Assembly (NCBI RefSeq): GCF_905475395.1
Contig: NC_058337.1
Coordinates: forward strand, 94,668,368 to 94,732,367
DNA: 64,000 bases
Source: Chrysoperla carnea
Lineage: Eukaryota > Arthropoda > Insecta > Neuroptera > Chrysopidae
Direction: 5' to 3'
A model generated the notes under the pieces. It saw only the letters and a list, made by a program, of their open reading frames with translations. It had not been told where the DNA came from and made no database searches. Position numbers and translations under genes: made by a program. Shown one piece after another: positions 9,653 through 21,283 of this stretch. Position 1 is the stretch's first letter. Each line of letters begins with the position of its first letter.

Positions 9653-12210
9653 TCTAGTTTGCTCATATCTAATCATTGTTATTGAACTTTAATGTTCAAG
9701 TAAATTAATACTCAGGTTACACACATACCATATAATAGCTGCATCACATTTACTCTATGTCTTCCGTTTGTATTTGTACTGGTCGTCTCTCCACTGATCA
9801 TGGTAATGTAATAACAATATTTTACACTTGACTTAACAAAAGAATAACAGAAAACAAATGAATGATATATTATTTTTTATAAAAACAAATTTTTATATAT
9901 AATGCTTTTGTTTTAAAAATAATAATTTATAGAAAGAATATAATATAAAAAGCTTTTTATAATTCTTTCTTTGTTTTTAATATGATATCGCCGACTATTA
10001 TATTTATTCGTTTACATAATTAATTTGTACATATGTTTGTTATCGCAAATATCCAAAGGCTCTACTTATTTATTTCTGCGAAAATTGAATTTTTTATTTA
10101 AGCCTACACACAAAATGATTGTATTTTTTTCTTAATTCAAAAATTACTAGTGCTGTAAAAGTAACAAAAAATTGTATTCGTTACTGAAGTAATCAGTACC
10201 CGTTACTGTCGTATCGTTATGTCACTCGTTATTTTTGATACATATTACCTAATAAAATTTCAATTGAAAAGACTATGTCAGTTATAGTTCAAATGTAAAT
10301 TCAAAATGTATATATTGATAGCATAATAAATAGTTAAACTCGACGGACTCAAAACAAGTTTCTTTCTTCTTTTCAGATCATATATTTGTTAATACACTTC
10401 GATCGGCATCTCAACGAAGTCGATATCACATTTTGTTTGCGCGATATCGATGACGAAAAAAATGACCACGAACGTACGTACGTACGAACGTTCTTATACA
10501 CCCACACTTCTTCAAATGGGTGTTAGAGCCTCGTTCTAAACATGAAACGTAAAGATATGTAGAAAATTACGATTTCGAAAATCGAACGTATTACAATAAC
10601 CTCCTATACTGACAAGTTAGAAATTTGGGTACGCCAAATAATGTACGCTACCTAATACCGAGTATCGTTTCAGTACGCGGTACAAGATGGCGTAGACGTT
10701 ATTCAGTATTCGGTACATACGGTTTGTTACAGCTTTCAAAATTACTCCCAAATTCCGAGCCGTCGTGAAATAACTATCGACTACTACGTGTTTTGTATCA
10801 AACAATATCTGGTAAATACAACCTGTACTATTTGCCTTAAATTAGTGTAAAAAATATTCCCAATATAGAAAAATGCAAGTAATTTTCGAGTCAAAATGAT
10901 AGCAAGATTTAAATATGCATCGAAGTTAACATAGACTATACATATCCTTGTATTTTCGTAAGTAAATATTTTCAATTTAAATGTAGAAACTAACATGTAA
11001 AACTGAAGAACACTGGAATATTCAGTGTGTCCAATTAAGTCAGACTATATGAAAAGCTTTTTTATTATTTGTTTTATAAAAAATAACTTTGTTAATAGGA
11101 AGTTATATATCTAAAAAACCTCAATTGACCTCTGGTAAGTCCGATTTGGATGCGTAGGTGCCGAGAATATTGAATAAATTAGCGAAAATAGTCGTTGGTG
11201 GAGCTATGAAAAATTGATTCACAATAACGCATTTTTTCTAAACGAAACACCTTTCGTAAAAACTTTCCTCTTGGTCGAGGGATTATGGTACAGTGGTTTT
11301 TCGGGGCTTAATCTTTTTGTCTAAACTTCTTCTGCTAAGATAAGGACGGTTTTTAAAATTTAAAGAATGGGTTTTCGTTTTGAGATCTCTCCAAACTGAA
11401 AATAATTTTATCATCAAATCAACAAAAACCTTTCAAAAAAAATACTAAATTTAATCGAATCGGTTTATTTGTTTGGATGCTATAATAGCATAAAGAGACA
11501 CACAGAAGAAAGTAAGACACACACATAACCTCTATCTGGTTGAGTCGGAGGTTTAAAAATGAGTCCATATATATTCGGATGAAAGCTTTTGAATGGTACT
11601 TTAGAGTACTATTTAAAAAAAAATAATTTTATTATTTTTATTATTGACTTACGATTATACAGGATTGATTTTTTTAAAAGTTTCCATCTTTACATTTTGA
11701 AAACAGAAAAGCACGCATCGGTCCAATTTTAAGGGGGACTAAAATATAGTATTTATTCTTGTTCTTTACCGCAAAATAAGCAACTTATCTTTGAAAAATG
11801 TTTAATTTTTTTGATTTTAGGTTTTTTTTCAATGGTCTTTTCCCTAAGTCTTAAAAGGTATGCAATAATAAGTTTGAAGAAATTGAAAAATGAAATTTAA
11901 GGAATCTGTTGCCTTGATACCTTTTGCATGCTACATTAAGGCACGTCAATAAAAGATTGGGAAAACTCGACGAATATTCTCATATTGAAAGAAACGTGAT
12001 AAAGAGAAGGAAAATTAATTTATCAAAAATATACTTTAACTAAATAACTAAAACTCTTCTTTTTATCAAATAGGTTACCATCTTTCATTTTGATCGAAAT
12101 CGAATCATCTTTTCGAAATTAAACATGGAAAATTTCAGTCTATATAATAAGACTTTTAACTAACAGGGTTAATTATCAAGGTTTATGATTACAAACATAT
12201 CAGAAAGTTT
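9653..12210. other. Gene-free stretch with a possible hAT-like relic
   Basis: At 10147 a sequence resembling a hAT-type end (TAGTGCTGTAAAAGTAAC) is followed by repeated GTTACT-like words. A weak inverse counterpart (GTTACAGCTTTCAAAATTACTC) lies at about 10725-10746. A small ACGT-repeat palindrome lies at 10474-10491. An open stretch follows a good acceptor at 10375 but has no donor. No gene is supported. Confidence 0.3.
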
Positions 12211-12712
12211 TTATACCATGCATATATGTAATATGCAAGGTATACTAAGTTTAGTCCCAAGTTTGTAACGATTAAAAATATTGATGCTATGAACAAAATT
12301 TTGGTATAGGTGTTTATAAAATTCATTCCGGTTGTCGTTTCGTCTGTCCGTCTGTTTGTGAACATGATAACTTAAAAACGAAAACAGATATCAAGCTGAA
12401 ATGTTTATAGCGTATTCAGGACGTAAAAAGTGAGGTCGAGTAAATGAGCAACATAGGTCAATTGGGTCTTGACCTATGTGTCCGTAGGACCCATCTTGTA
12501 AACCGTTAAAGATAGAACAAAAGTTTAAATGTAAAAAATCTTCCTTATCAAAAAATAAACAACTTTTGTTTGAAAACATCACTGTTTACCCGTGAGGGCG
12601 TAAATTAGGCGTAAATTGTATAGTATGTATTATTTGGGGATATCAGTTATGTATGTGTGACATGGTAGTTCAACAATTAACTCAGTCAATTGTTTGTTTT
12701 CACTTGTTTTTG
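12211..12712 (+). repeat. Solo copy of the 0.5-kb arm repeat family (copy C), well preserved
   Basis: It runs from the family end TTATACCATG at 12211 to CACTTGTTTT at 12712. It closely matches the left arm of the 21.3-kb element throughout: the CCCAAGTTTGTAACG..TAAAAATATTGATGC block, AATTTTGGTATAGGTGTT, ATCAAGCTGAAAT.TTTATAGCGTA, GCAACATAGGTCAATTG, GGACCCATCTTGTAAACCGTTA, AACAACTTTTGTTTGAAA and CATCACTGTTTACCCGTGA. It has no partner arm in the neighbourhood. Confidence 0.85.
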
Positions 12713-14144
12713 TTTTTTTTTTGTTGGTGTTACAGTCAATCAATTTTTTGCCTTTTCTCTGTTGTCGAATAACCTTTAGAACATTTTCATGAAATGGAAA
12801 CTTTAAAGAAGTATCTCTGATTTGTTTTTCTGTATTACGATGTTGTTATAGTAGATTGTATTCGTTACAACGTTACATATTGTTATTATAGAATTTACTA
12901 CAAAACATTACATTTTTATAACTAGAAATAACTCCTTAACTAGGTACTATTACCATCCCCATTACCTACATATCGTAGTCGAAATGTAATAGTTCAGTAA
13001 CAAGTAATAGGTAGGAATTTTCTTAAAAATAATAAAAATATATTTTAAAAAATGTCTTCAAATATTTTATTACATTTATTTTACCTCCTATTTTATACGA
13101 TTGTATGTCAATTTGTGTCAAAACAGTTTTGTTTGAACTGAGATAAATGTATTTTTTGGTAGTAGTAAAACTTATTCATTTATGAAAAATGTTGTAGGTC
13201 ATACAAGTGAATCATTGCTGAATCTATGCATACATATAACTGTATTCTTATTTCCTGAGACATTTTATGTACGAAAAAACAAAATTTGTACTATTTTTTT
13301 CGTGAATTTTACCTCGATAGAAAATAAGAATATTTCAAAACAAAAACTTTCATTGCGGAGATATGTACGCTGGTTTTAATCAATTGAAAATTTTTGACTT
13401 TCATTCATGTCAGCCAATGCTAGTTCTATTTATTTAAGTTATTCACTGGTAAGCCATAATAATTTTGCCTATTTCAAGGTCCAAATTTCCCAATCCCAGG
13501 GTTGGCTGACAATGAACTAGGCATTAAAATTAAAAAAAAAAAAGGAAAGCGAAGAACGAGGCAAGACATTTTTCATGGTCATCTACCCTACTATATGTAT
13601 GTTTGGAATATTTTTTTAAATTAAATTCTACCTTTTTAAGATTCGTCTTTCATTTTTATTTCTTTCTTTTTATATGGTTAATAAAACAATTACTTTAAAT
13701 TTATAACAAAAAAAGTTCATTTTCTTCAAATAAAATGTTTCAAAGGTATACAAGAAACAAATATTATTAACTTTTGTGGATTAGTAAGAATATTTTTATT
13801 ATTTGCACTTTTTCTTGTGTAACATATTTTTTGTAAACAACATGAGTAAACAATAAAGTCGTCATTTTAAGTTAAGAATTATTTTTACTCCAAACAAAAA
13901 TCTTAATAACTACCTCTTATTTAGGGAAAATACGACCAACAAAAACAAGTCTTGATATAAAACATGAGACCAATGAGTTAAAAAAATGGTCTTATATAAA
14001 ATAAGATAAGCATTTCTGTGGGCTGAATTAGGTATTTGGTTTAAATATATTCCCTTCAGGATCCACAATTAAAATGTTTAACTAGTTTTATAAAAATTAT
14101 AAGATATTAATTAGCTAGACTCTTTGCGATTGCTTTGGCTCTTC
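12713..14144. other. Gene-free AT-rich stretch
   Basis: GTTAC-rich sequence at 12850-13015 resembles the possible hAT-like relic near 10.2 kb. An open frame at 13182-13379 has no recognisable content. Nothing else is supported. Confidence 0.35.
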
Positions 14145-14800
14145 GCTAGCTATCCCTTATGAGCTTCATTCCGGAGTAGGAGTCCACATTCTTGAAATCT
14201 ATTAGAGCTAGGTAAATTTTGATTACAAATTTGAAAAGTATGACCCAAATTAAGTAGGATTTCATACTTGGTTTATCAAAATTGGATAAAATAGGGGTGT
14301 GATAGAGCAAAATTAAATTTTTTGGATTCTGATGACGTCATAAAGTTAAAAAATTCAATTTTTTTTTATTAACATAGGCAAATTTGATCCGATCTTATTG
14401 GAATTTTTTTAAATTCCTCTAGTTTTGGGTCATTCTTTCCAGCTGTGATATCCTTTTTTCGCTAGCTATCACTTATGTGCGTCATTCCGGGAGTAGAACT
14501 TCTCATTCTTTAAACCTATTAGAGCTAGGTAAATGTTCACAAATTTGAAAAGAATGGCCCAAATTAACTAGGATTACATACTTGGTTGATCAAAATTGGA
14601 TAAAATTTGGATGTGATAGACCAAAATTAAATTTTTCGGATTCTGATGACGTCATTGTTTTTCAAATCCACTAATTTTGTTTTATTATTTTCAGCTGTGA
14701 TATCAGTTTTTAGCTAGCTTTCACTTATGTGCTTCATTCCTGAACCAGGACTCAACATTCTTGAAACCTATTAGAGCTAGGTTAATTTGATCACAATTTT
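14145..14800. repeat. Diverged tandem array of about 2.4 units carrying TGACGTCA
   Basis: Units begin near 14145, 14461 and 14712, each with (C/A)GCTAGCT.TC.CTTATG.GC.TCATTCC. The full units repeat CCTATTAGAGCTAGGTAAAT, ACAAATTTGAAAAG, CCCAAATTAA, TACTTGGTT, ATCAAAATTGGATAAAAT, TGTGATAGA and GGATTCTGATGACGTCAT, and end with CAGCTGTGATATC. Unit lengths differ (about 316 and 251 bp) through an internal indel, and the third unit is truncated near 14800. This could be an old minisatellite or the tandem part of a mobile element. Confidence 0.8.
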
Positions 14801-16229
14801 AAAATGGTTTATCATATAAATGTACAGACTCTTTAAGGTAAAAGGACAAAATTATTGCTACTCTCCCCAATTTTTCCTTTAGTTTTACGTTAAAAACTAT
14901 CAGTATATCATATATTATCAGTATATTCATCAAAATCGTTAGAATCGATCCCGACATAGATAAGGCGCAACCTAAATACTTGGCACCAGCGCTATGTACC
15001 CTCGTTACAGTCCTGTAGCCAAGTGGACAACATCAGAAAGTAGCCTATTATTACTCTCTTAATATTTGCATGACTAAGCATTCGATCACAATGAATAAAC
15101 TCTGCATTTGCTCATTTTAGCTTGGTTTAGTGCATTAAGTATAATTAGTCAATCATCTAATGATACCATAACATCGCTATCATTTTTCACTTACACTTAC
15201 AATACCATACACACCACAAAAGTAATAAACTATTTGTACGCGGAGAAGAGGATTTTGGATGTGTTGCCGTATTTTATGAATACTTAAATTATTTTATAAG
15301 TAAAATTATATTTATACAATAATGATTATAATATAAAAAATATACGAAATTTACGGTCAATTAAATCTAGAATTTTTTTTATAAAAAATATTTCCTTCAA
15401 ATAAAATACATACAAAAAAATTTAATGAACCTCAAAATTAATTTCTTTTATTTAAAAAAAATTGCGTACAACAAAGATACGCATAAAAAAAATTATTTTA
15501 ATATTTTCATAACAATAAAACAAAGAACAAAACTGTAGAAAAGAAAAATCAAGGAAAGTTCAATTATTTAGATGAAAGAACAGAAAATACATATATAAAA
15601 AATCATATACTAGAATCCGACCCACAGGCGACCACCAGTCACACTTTCTTTTTTGACTTAACATGAAAAAAAAATCAAAGTACGGATTTATACTCTCCCG
15701 CAAAATATAAACCACCAAAAAAATATTTCAATACAAAATCATAAACCTATAAAACATATACAAGATTTTTTTAACATTTGTAAGAAAATTAATTATATTC
15801 GAAATAATTTTTATGGTAGAAAGTTTAATAAAAAACCAAAACGTATAGAACTGAGTTAAATTTTCTGGTTCCTCAATGATACAGGATTATTTAATAGATA
15901 ATTTTACATCGTATTACCTTCATATAGACATATTTCTTCAAGTAATTTTTAAGCTCAAAATCTCGATTGTCTACGAGTATGATGTTCAACATTAGTATTT
16001 TATTGATGTTCAATATTAGATTGATTTCTAGACATTTTTAAATTGCATGGTTGACAAGTTTTAGGAAAAATAAAAACTCTACAATTTTGAGTTTGAAAAT
16101 TCAACTTCGAGCTTTAAAACTTCGCTTTTGTGTGTTCGTAGTTTTATTTCAAGATTATTCCAGATATCTATATGGCCTAATAGTTTGTATACTTTTCTTT
16201 GACGTGTTCAACCATGGATTTAAATAATA
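14801..16229. other. Gene-free AT-rich stretch
   Basis: No coding region, RNA gene or clear repeat was recognised. A run of A-rich low-complexity sequence spans 15300-15600. Confidence 0.4.
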
Positions 16230-16325
16230 ATAAGTTATATAACTTATATACTGTCTGGTACATAAGTTATATAACTTATATACTGTCTGGTACATAAGTT
16301 ATATAACTTATATACTGTCTGGTAC
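16230..16325. repeat. Perfect 32-bp tandem repeat, three copies
   Basis: Units at 16230-16261, 16262-16293 and 16294-16325 are identical. Each contains the 14-bp palindrome AAGTTATATAACTT followed by ATATACTGTCTGGTAC. Perfect identity in an otherwise eroded region implies recent expansion or correction. Confidence 0.95.
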
Positions 16326-18244
16326 TTGTCTATGATCGTTGCTGTCTCATGTTTTCCTTCTTGCCTGGCAATAACCTTTGCTTGATTTTTTAATTCATTT
16401 TTAAAGACACGATAAACGTTAAAAATTTTCTCAAAATCGTATTAAATTTTTTTGTCTGTTTCTAGTAGCATACTTTGAAGTTCATAAACTGTAAATAAAG
16501 AAAAGATTTAAAATAATATCAAAAGCATTTTGAAGGGAAAATATCCAATGACAAAAATGTCCACTGAAATGCGTTTACTTCCGTTATTCAACGAGTTTCA
16601 TAATAATTACATATTTGAACGAATTGATTCAGTTTAACAAGCTGGCGCCAGTCCTTGTAGACGTAGCAAATTTTTTAAATGTATTTTACAAATATTCCTT
16701 TAACCCACCAACTCTTCTGAATTTTTTTGTCGTCTAGTAATAAGGGATTTGCGTTTTGTTCTCGTAATAAGGGATTTGCTCACGCGTTGAATAAGTGAAT
16801 AATTTTAGAATAAAAATAATCATAACCATAATCATTAATTATTCTGTACATGTTATTGAATTAATGATTTGCAATTAAAAATGACGATTAGTAAGTGGAG
16901 TGGTATTGAAAAAGTATGTAAAATTGGAATCCAAGCCCCGAGGTACAACAGTTTTTTCTAATACAGAGAGTGTAGAAGTTTGGATTACTAAGTTCTAATT
17001 CTTGACGATTAAAGATGTAATAACTTATCGAAAATTCATCTCTTTCGAATGCTTAGTTTTTTCATGTCAACTGCATGAAAAATAAAGAGTAAATAATGGA
17101 TGTTGTATGATTTATTACAAAATATATTTTGTTACTGACAATGAAATAAAATATCAAATGCTGGTATAATGAAAAAAGGTACAATCTGAACAAGAAAGGA
17201 TCTCATACATACGATGGACATATACACGTAATACGGTATCTATACAAATAATTTTTTTTGCCGTCCAGTCTGTTTTTTTTCGTATAAAAAAAATAATTTT
17301 TTCGTGTCTGTTACTACCATAAATTTTTTAAGTATATAATAAATACACCATTTCTCGGCCTCCTCAACTTCCAGCTTGAAAAAGAATGAAAGGATAATAA
17401 AAAATAAAAAAAAATTATAACTAACAATAATATTATAAATTGTTTTATTAACTTGTGTCATATAATTTTCTTTAATCGTTTTTGAAACGATTTATTCGCA
17501 TTTTCATGTTTTATTGTTCATATATAAATTCTTTTATGAATTTCTATAACATTTTTTAATTTTATTTGAAAGTCTTTGAGGGAATTTTTACTCATTTATG
17601 ATGTTCTAAATTTTTTTAAATAATTATTTGTATGAGTTATTATAATGAATATGGTTTTTATGGTAAGATTTTTATTCTGCTATACAGGATGTTGAAGGAG
17701 AATATACTGAGAGCTACAAAAATATCTGTCTTTTACGCCCAGTGTACAATACTTATTTTTAAGTATTCTTCTTCGAAATAAGTATAAATTTTTCGTACAT
17801 TTTTCACCATGTGGTAAATAGAGGCATCGTTACTCAAAATTTAGTCACACAAATGTAAGTGATTGAATAATCAGCTGAAATAAAGAAAACAAGTTGAAGA
17901 GGCTTTTATCTTAAATTAGAAAAATTCGTTTATATGTTACATTAGTATCTGATTTACACCAAAAAAGTATTATTTGAAAAAAAAAAACATTATTTTCTTT
18001 ATGTATTTTACATTTTCAAAAACATATTCAAATATACTTCGAAAACAATGTAGAGTGTCACGGCGTCTTTAATGACATCATGACTTGGCATACAAGCGTT
18101 TTTGTGTATGCAAGTTTAAGCAGTTGTATATAAAAAATAATAATAATCCTTATTTTTCACGAAAAATAGTTTTGTATCTTGTTATCTACATATCATGATT
18201 GAACATTGAAATATTTTTCTTTTAAAAATAAATAATCATAAAAA
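16326..18244. other. Gene-free AT-rich stretch
   Basis: No gene was recognised. A TACAGGATGTT word at 17683 resembles ends of common insect repeats. A T-run followed by GCCGTCCAG at 17255-17272 recalls TTTTTTGTCGTCCAG at 26275-26292 and may be the 3' end of a poly(A)-tailed repeat on the minus strand. Confidence 0.3.
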
Positions 18245-18457
18245 TTAAAAACCCAACCCAACTGCGTTAAATAAAATCTGAAAAGAAAGAAACAAGCCCA
18301 CTAGTTCACATAGCGATCTTAACAGTGGGGGGTCCATTATTAGGAAAATTTGAGACGGTGTAGATTTTAAAGGGCCCCGATTGTTTAAATTGCTATGTAA
18401 ACTAATGGCCTTGTTTCTTTCTTTTCAGATTTTATTTAACGCAGTTGGGTTTTTAAT
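18245..18457. mobile_element. MITE-like hairpin, 213 bp with about 70-bp inverted arms
   Basis: The left arm 18245-18316 and right arm 18387-18457 are near-perfect reverse complements. Both carry TTAAAAACCCAAC, ACTGCGTTAAATAAAATC and TGAAAAGAAAGAAACAAG. A roughly 70-bp unique centre separates them. There is no coding capacity, so this is a non-autonomous element. Confidence 0.85.
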
Positions 18458-18749
18458 AATAATTTTTTATTTATTTTAGACTTTTTAGTGCCCCGGCACA
18501 AAAAAACTCGTTTATTATACTATATTATGTATATTAAAACATTTTATTATACTATATTAAGTAATTTATTATTCCTAATTAAGTTTAAACATATATCGAT
18601 CCCTTTTTAATTGCCTTTATTTTGATATCCTACTCGATAGATTTTAATTAACGTATTACTATTTCGCTCCTAAAATCTACCATTTTCTTTTGTTTTTTCA
18701 AACAAAATTTCAGACCACTTAGATTTTTTGAGACAAACATAATGCTACC

Positions 18750-18890
18750 TTAAATGTTGAAATCCATTGAGCCGTTTGGAAGATACGATACGAGGTAATA
18801 AAGAAATTTACAGACAAATATACACACATACAAACATAAATTCATACATACACACATACATACATCCATACATACTCCTTTTACAGTCGG
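18750..18890. repeat. Dispersed-repeat fragment with CATA-rich microsatellite
   Basis: A GAAATCCATTGAGCCGTTTGG motif, a type common near ends of insect LINE/SINE/Helitron-like repeats, is followed by an irregular (CATA)n/(CACA)n tract at 18815-18880. The class is unresolved. Confidence 0.45.
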
Positions 18891-18983
18891 GTAAAAATAA
18901 TCTTTAATTTCTGATTGCAATGGCAACACTCCAAATCTTAGAGTAAATTGAAGTGACAATTAAACTCTATTTCTTAACTCCAT

Positions 18984-19290
18984 AATAATAATAATGGGGT
19001 TTAACCTCCGTTTCTCTGACATATGCCTGTAACAGAGGCCACCCACGTCATTATTTGTTAATAATTATTTATTTAACTACATCCGTATATATGCAATTAC
19101 ATTTTATGATGTGGGTGGAATTGGTTACTTCGTTCTTATCCAAGCGACACACGATCAATTCTACCGCCCCCATTAATTATAGTTTGATCAAACTGCCGCT
19201 GCCTGGATTCGAGTCCGCTACTTCCAAGTCAGTAGCCAAACGGTCAAAGACTAACGCTTTAGACCGCTCGACCATTGTCCTAACTCCATG
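18984..19290 (-). mobile_element. tRNA-derived SINE, near full length, with target duplication
   Basis: On the minus strand it starts at 19290 with a class-II tRNA-like head (tRNA-Leu/Ser style): A-box TGGTCGAGCGGTCTAA, a long variable-arm-like segment, then B-box-like GACTCGAATCC. The body is the same as the copy at 5062-5319, and an (ATT)n tail ends at 18984. A 9-bp direct repeat TAACTCCAT flanks it (18975-18983 and 19291-19299). The B-box carries an altered base relative to the 5-kb copy. The Leu/Ser assignment is based on the CGAGYGGTCTAA signature and is inference. Confidence 0.9.
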
Positions 19291-20034
19291 AAAAAAACTT
19301 ATATCTTGTATTCACTTCTTAACTGTATAATTGAACTCTGGTAAGGGTAAAACGACAAAAAGCCGCGTTTTTGTTTGAATTATATGCAAGTAACCAATCA
19401 ATTAAGAACTCCCACATTGTGAAATAAATAATTAACATTCATATTTTGCATTGTAAACATGGTATGATCCATGTAGAAAAATATACTCTGAGTATACTTT
19501 AATAAATAAATTAATTTACAAACCACAATAGTATAATTGATAGGCTAAATTTAGCAAAGCACGTACTTAGGCATTATTTTATACAACGAATGGATAAAAA
19601 TCAATTATAATTGTTATTGTTATATGTAGCTATGTTATATTTTGTTTTTATTAAATATTATTTACAAAAATGACATGTATTTCCTTTATACTGGCAGTTG
19701 AGTGCGGGAGTCAAATAGGTAAGTATAAACCTAACACCTGACAATTATACATATATGTCTCTATTTCACAGATACCGGATATTAAACATTTTCTACAAAT
19801 GGGCCTTTATAAACAATTATATTTTAATTTTAAATGAAATTTATTTATCCAAATTTGGTATGACAGCAATATAAGTGTTCATTGCTCTTATAATCTATCA
19901 ATCAAATTTCAATATTTTGTTGTATTTCATTTTCCTTGTTTTTTATCTGTAGGTGCGTATATAATAAAAAGATGTGTTGGTTTTAACGATTCCTGAGACT
20001 ATAAATATCTATAAACTATAATTATATATATAAT

Positions 20035-20545
20035 TACCTTATGTACTGAGTTTTATCGAAATTGGAGATAAAATATTTATTCGATTTTTTGCAATTTTTT
20101 TTTAGGGGTACGCAACCCTTTGAAAAAATCGAGAAAAACGCAAAAAAAAAATGTTTTTTTGGAATTTGATGAAACTCGGTGGGTGGGGTAATTTTGATCC
20201 AAAAAGTATAAAAATCAGGTTTATTTAATGATTGGATGTAGAGTTTCTGAGATATCGCAATATTTGGATCGATTTTAGTCCGTATCTCAAAAACTATTCG
20301 ACCAGTCAACAAATACAACCGAACTTTTGTACTTTTTGGGTCAAAATTATTTTATATACTGAGTTTTATCGAAATTGTAGATTTAAAATTTTTTTTTTCC
20401 AATTTTTAAGAGGTAGAAGTTACCCCTTTGTAAAAATTAAGAAAATCGGAAAAACAATTTCTGTTTTGGAATTTGATGAAACTCAGTGGATGGGCTATCT
20501 TTGATCCAAAAAGTATAAAAATTTGGTTAAATTAATGATTTAATG
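20035..20545. repeat. Two tandem units of about 310 bp (TE-derived)
   Basis: Units starting near 20035 and 20342 share TACTGAGTTTTATCGAAATTG, GGAATTTGATGAAACTC.GTGG, TTTGATCCAAAAAGTATAAAAAT and a TTAATGATT..ATGTA(G/T)AG end. The first unit continues with GATATCGCAATATTTGGATCG and GACCAGTCAACAAATAC. A related copy in inverse orientation lies at about 28850-29110. The overlapping open frames here come from the repeat and are not genes. Confidence 0.8.
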
Positions 20546-21180
20546 TATAGAAAGTTACATTGTCAGCGAGTCTCATAGGCAAAACTTCATTTTCAAAAAA
20601 GTTTAGTGTAAAAGTTTTTTTCGAAAAATTTAAATTCATAAAATTGTGAACAAAAGGGAGGATATGTGAGGGATATAATATGATAGTCTTTGTTTTAAAA
20701 AGGAGAAATTACTCAGCAAAGCGGGCGGGTATATGCTAGTATAATACATAAATATCCACAAATGTTTTCGTGGTATAGAAATAATATTTTACTCTTAATA
20801 AACTATAATAATTTTATTTTTAGTTAATTATTTTGTATGTTCATTTACATATTTTAGTAATTTTTTTTTTATAAATGTAATTTAGTAAGCAGTTTGAATA
20901 TTAATAATATAAATCCATATGTTTTTATCGAATAGTACGGTTCTTTACTAGGCAATATGATTTCACTCGGAGCAAATATGAAAAACTATATGATATACGG
21001 TATTATAAATCTTACAAAAAGAGTGTCCTGAATATTTATCGAAATTTAACCAGCAAGAAAGTACCCAGAAAAATTATTGTACTTTCTACCCAATAGTCCA
21101 TAATTTGGACGGCTGAAAAAGAAGTCTAGGTACTTGTTATTTTACTATTCTAAAATGTTTCTTCTGTTCAATTTTCCAAC
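20546..21180. other. Gene-free AT-rich stretch
   Basis: No gene or strong repeat was recognised between the tandem units and the large inverted-repeat element. Confidence 0.4.
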
Positions 21181-21283
21181 TTTAATTTTTAATTGAATAT
21201 AATTAAGTTGATATTTAAAATGAAATTAAAAGAAAGAAAAATATTCTCTCAAATAATTTTAACCACTAAAAAAACCTGATATA

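Noticed and set aside
10376-10526. Open stretch after a good TTCTTTTCAG acceptor
   Set aside because: Two frames are open at once, there is no donor or start, and neither translation has recognisable content. Chance is as likely.
20034-20504. Overlapping open frames on both strands (94 and 90 codons)
   Set aside because: They are reading frames through a tandem repeat unit that recurs inverted at 28.9 kb, so they are not genes.
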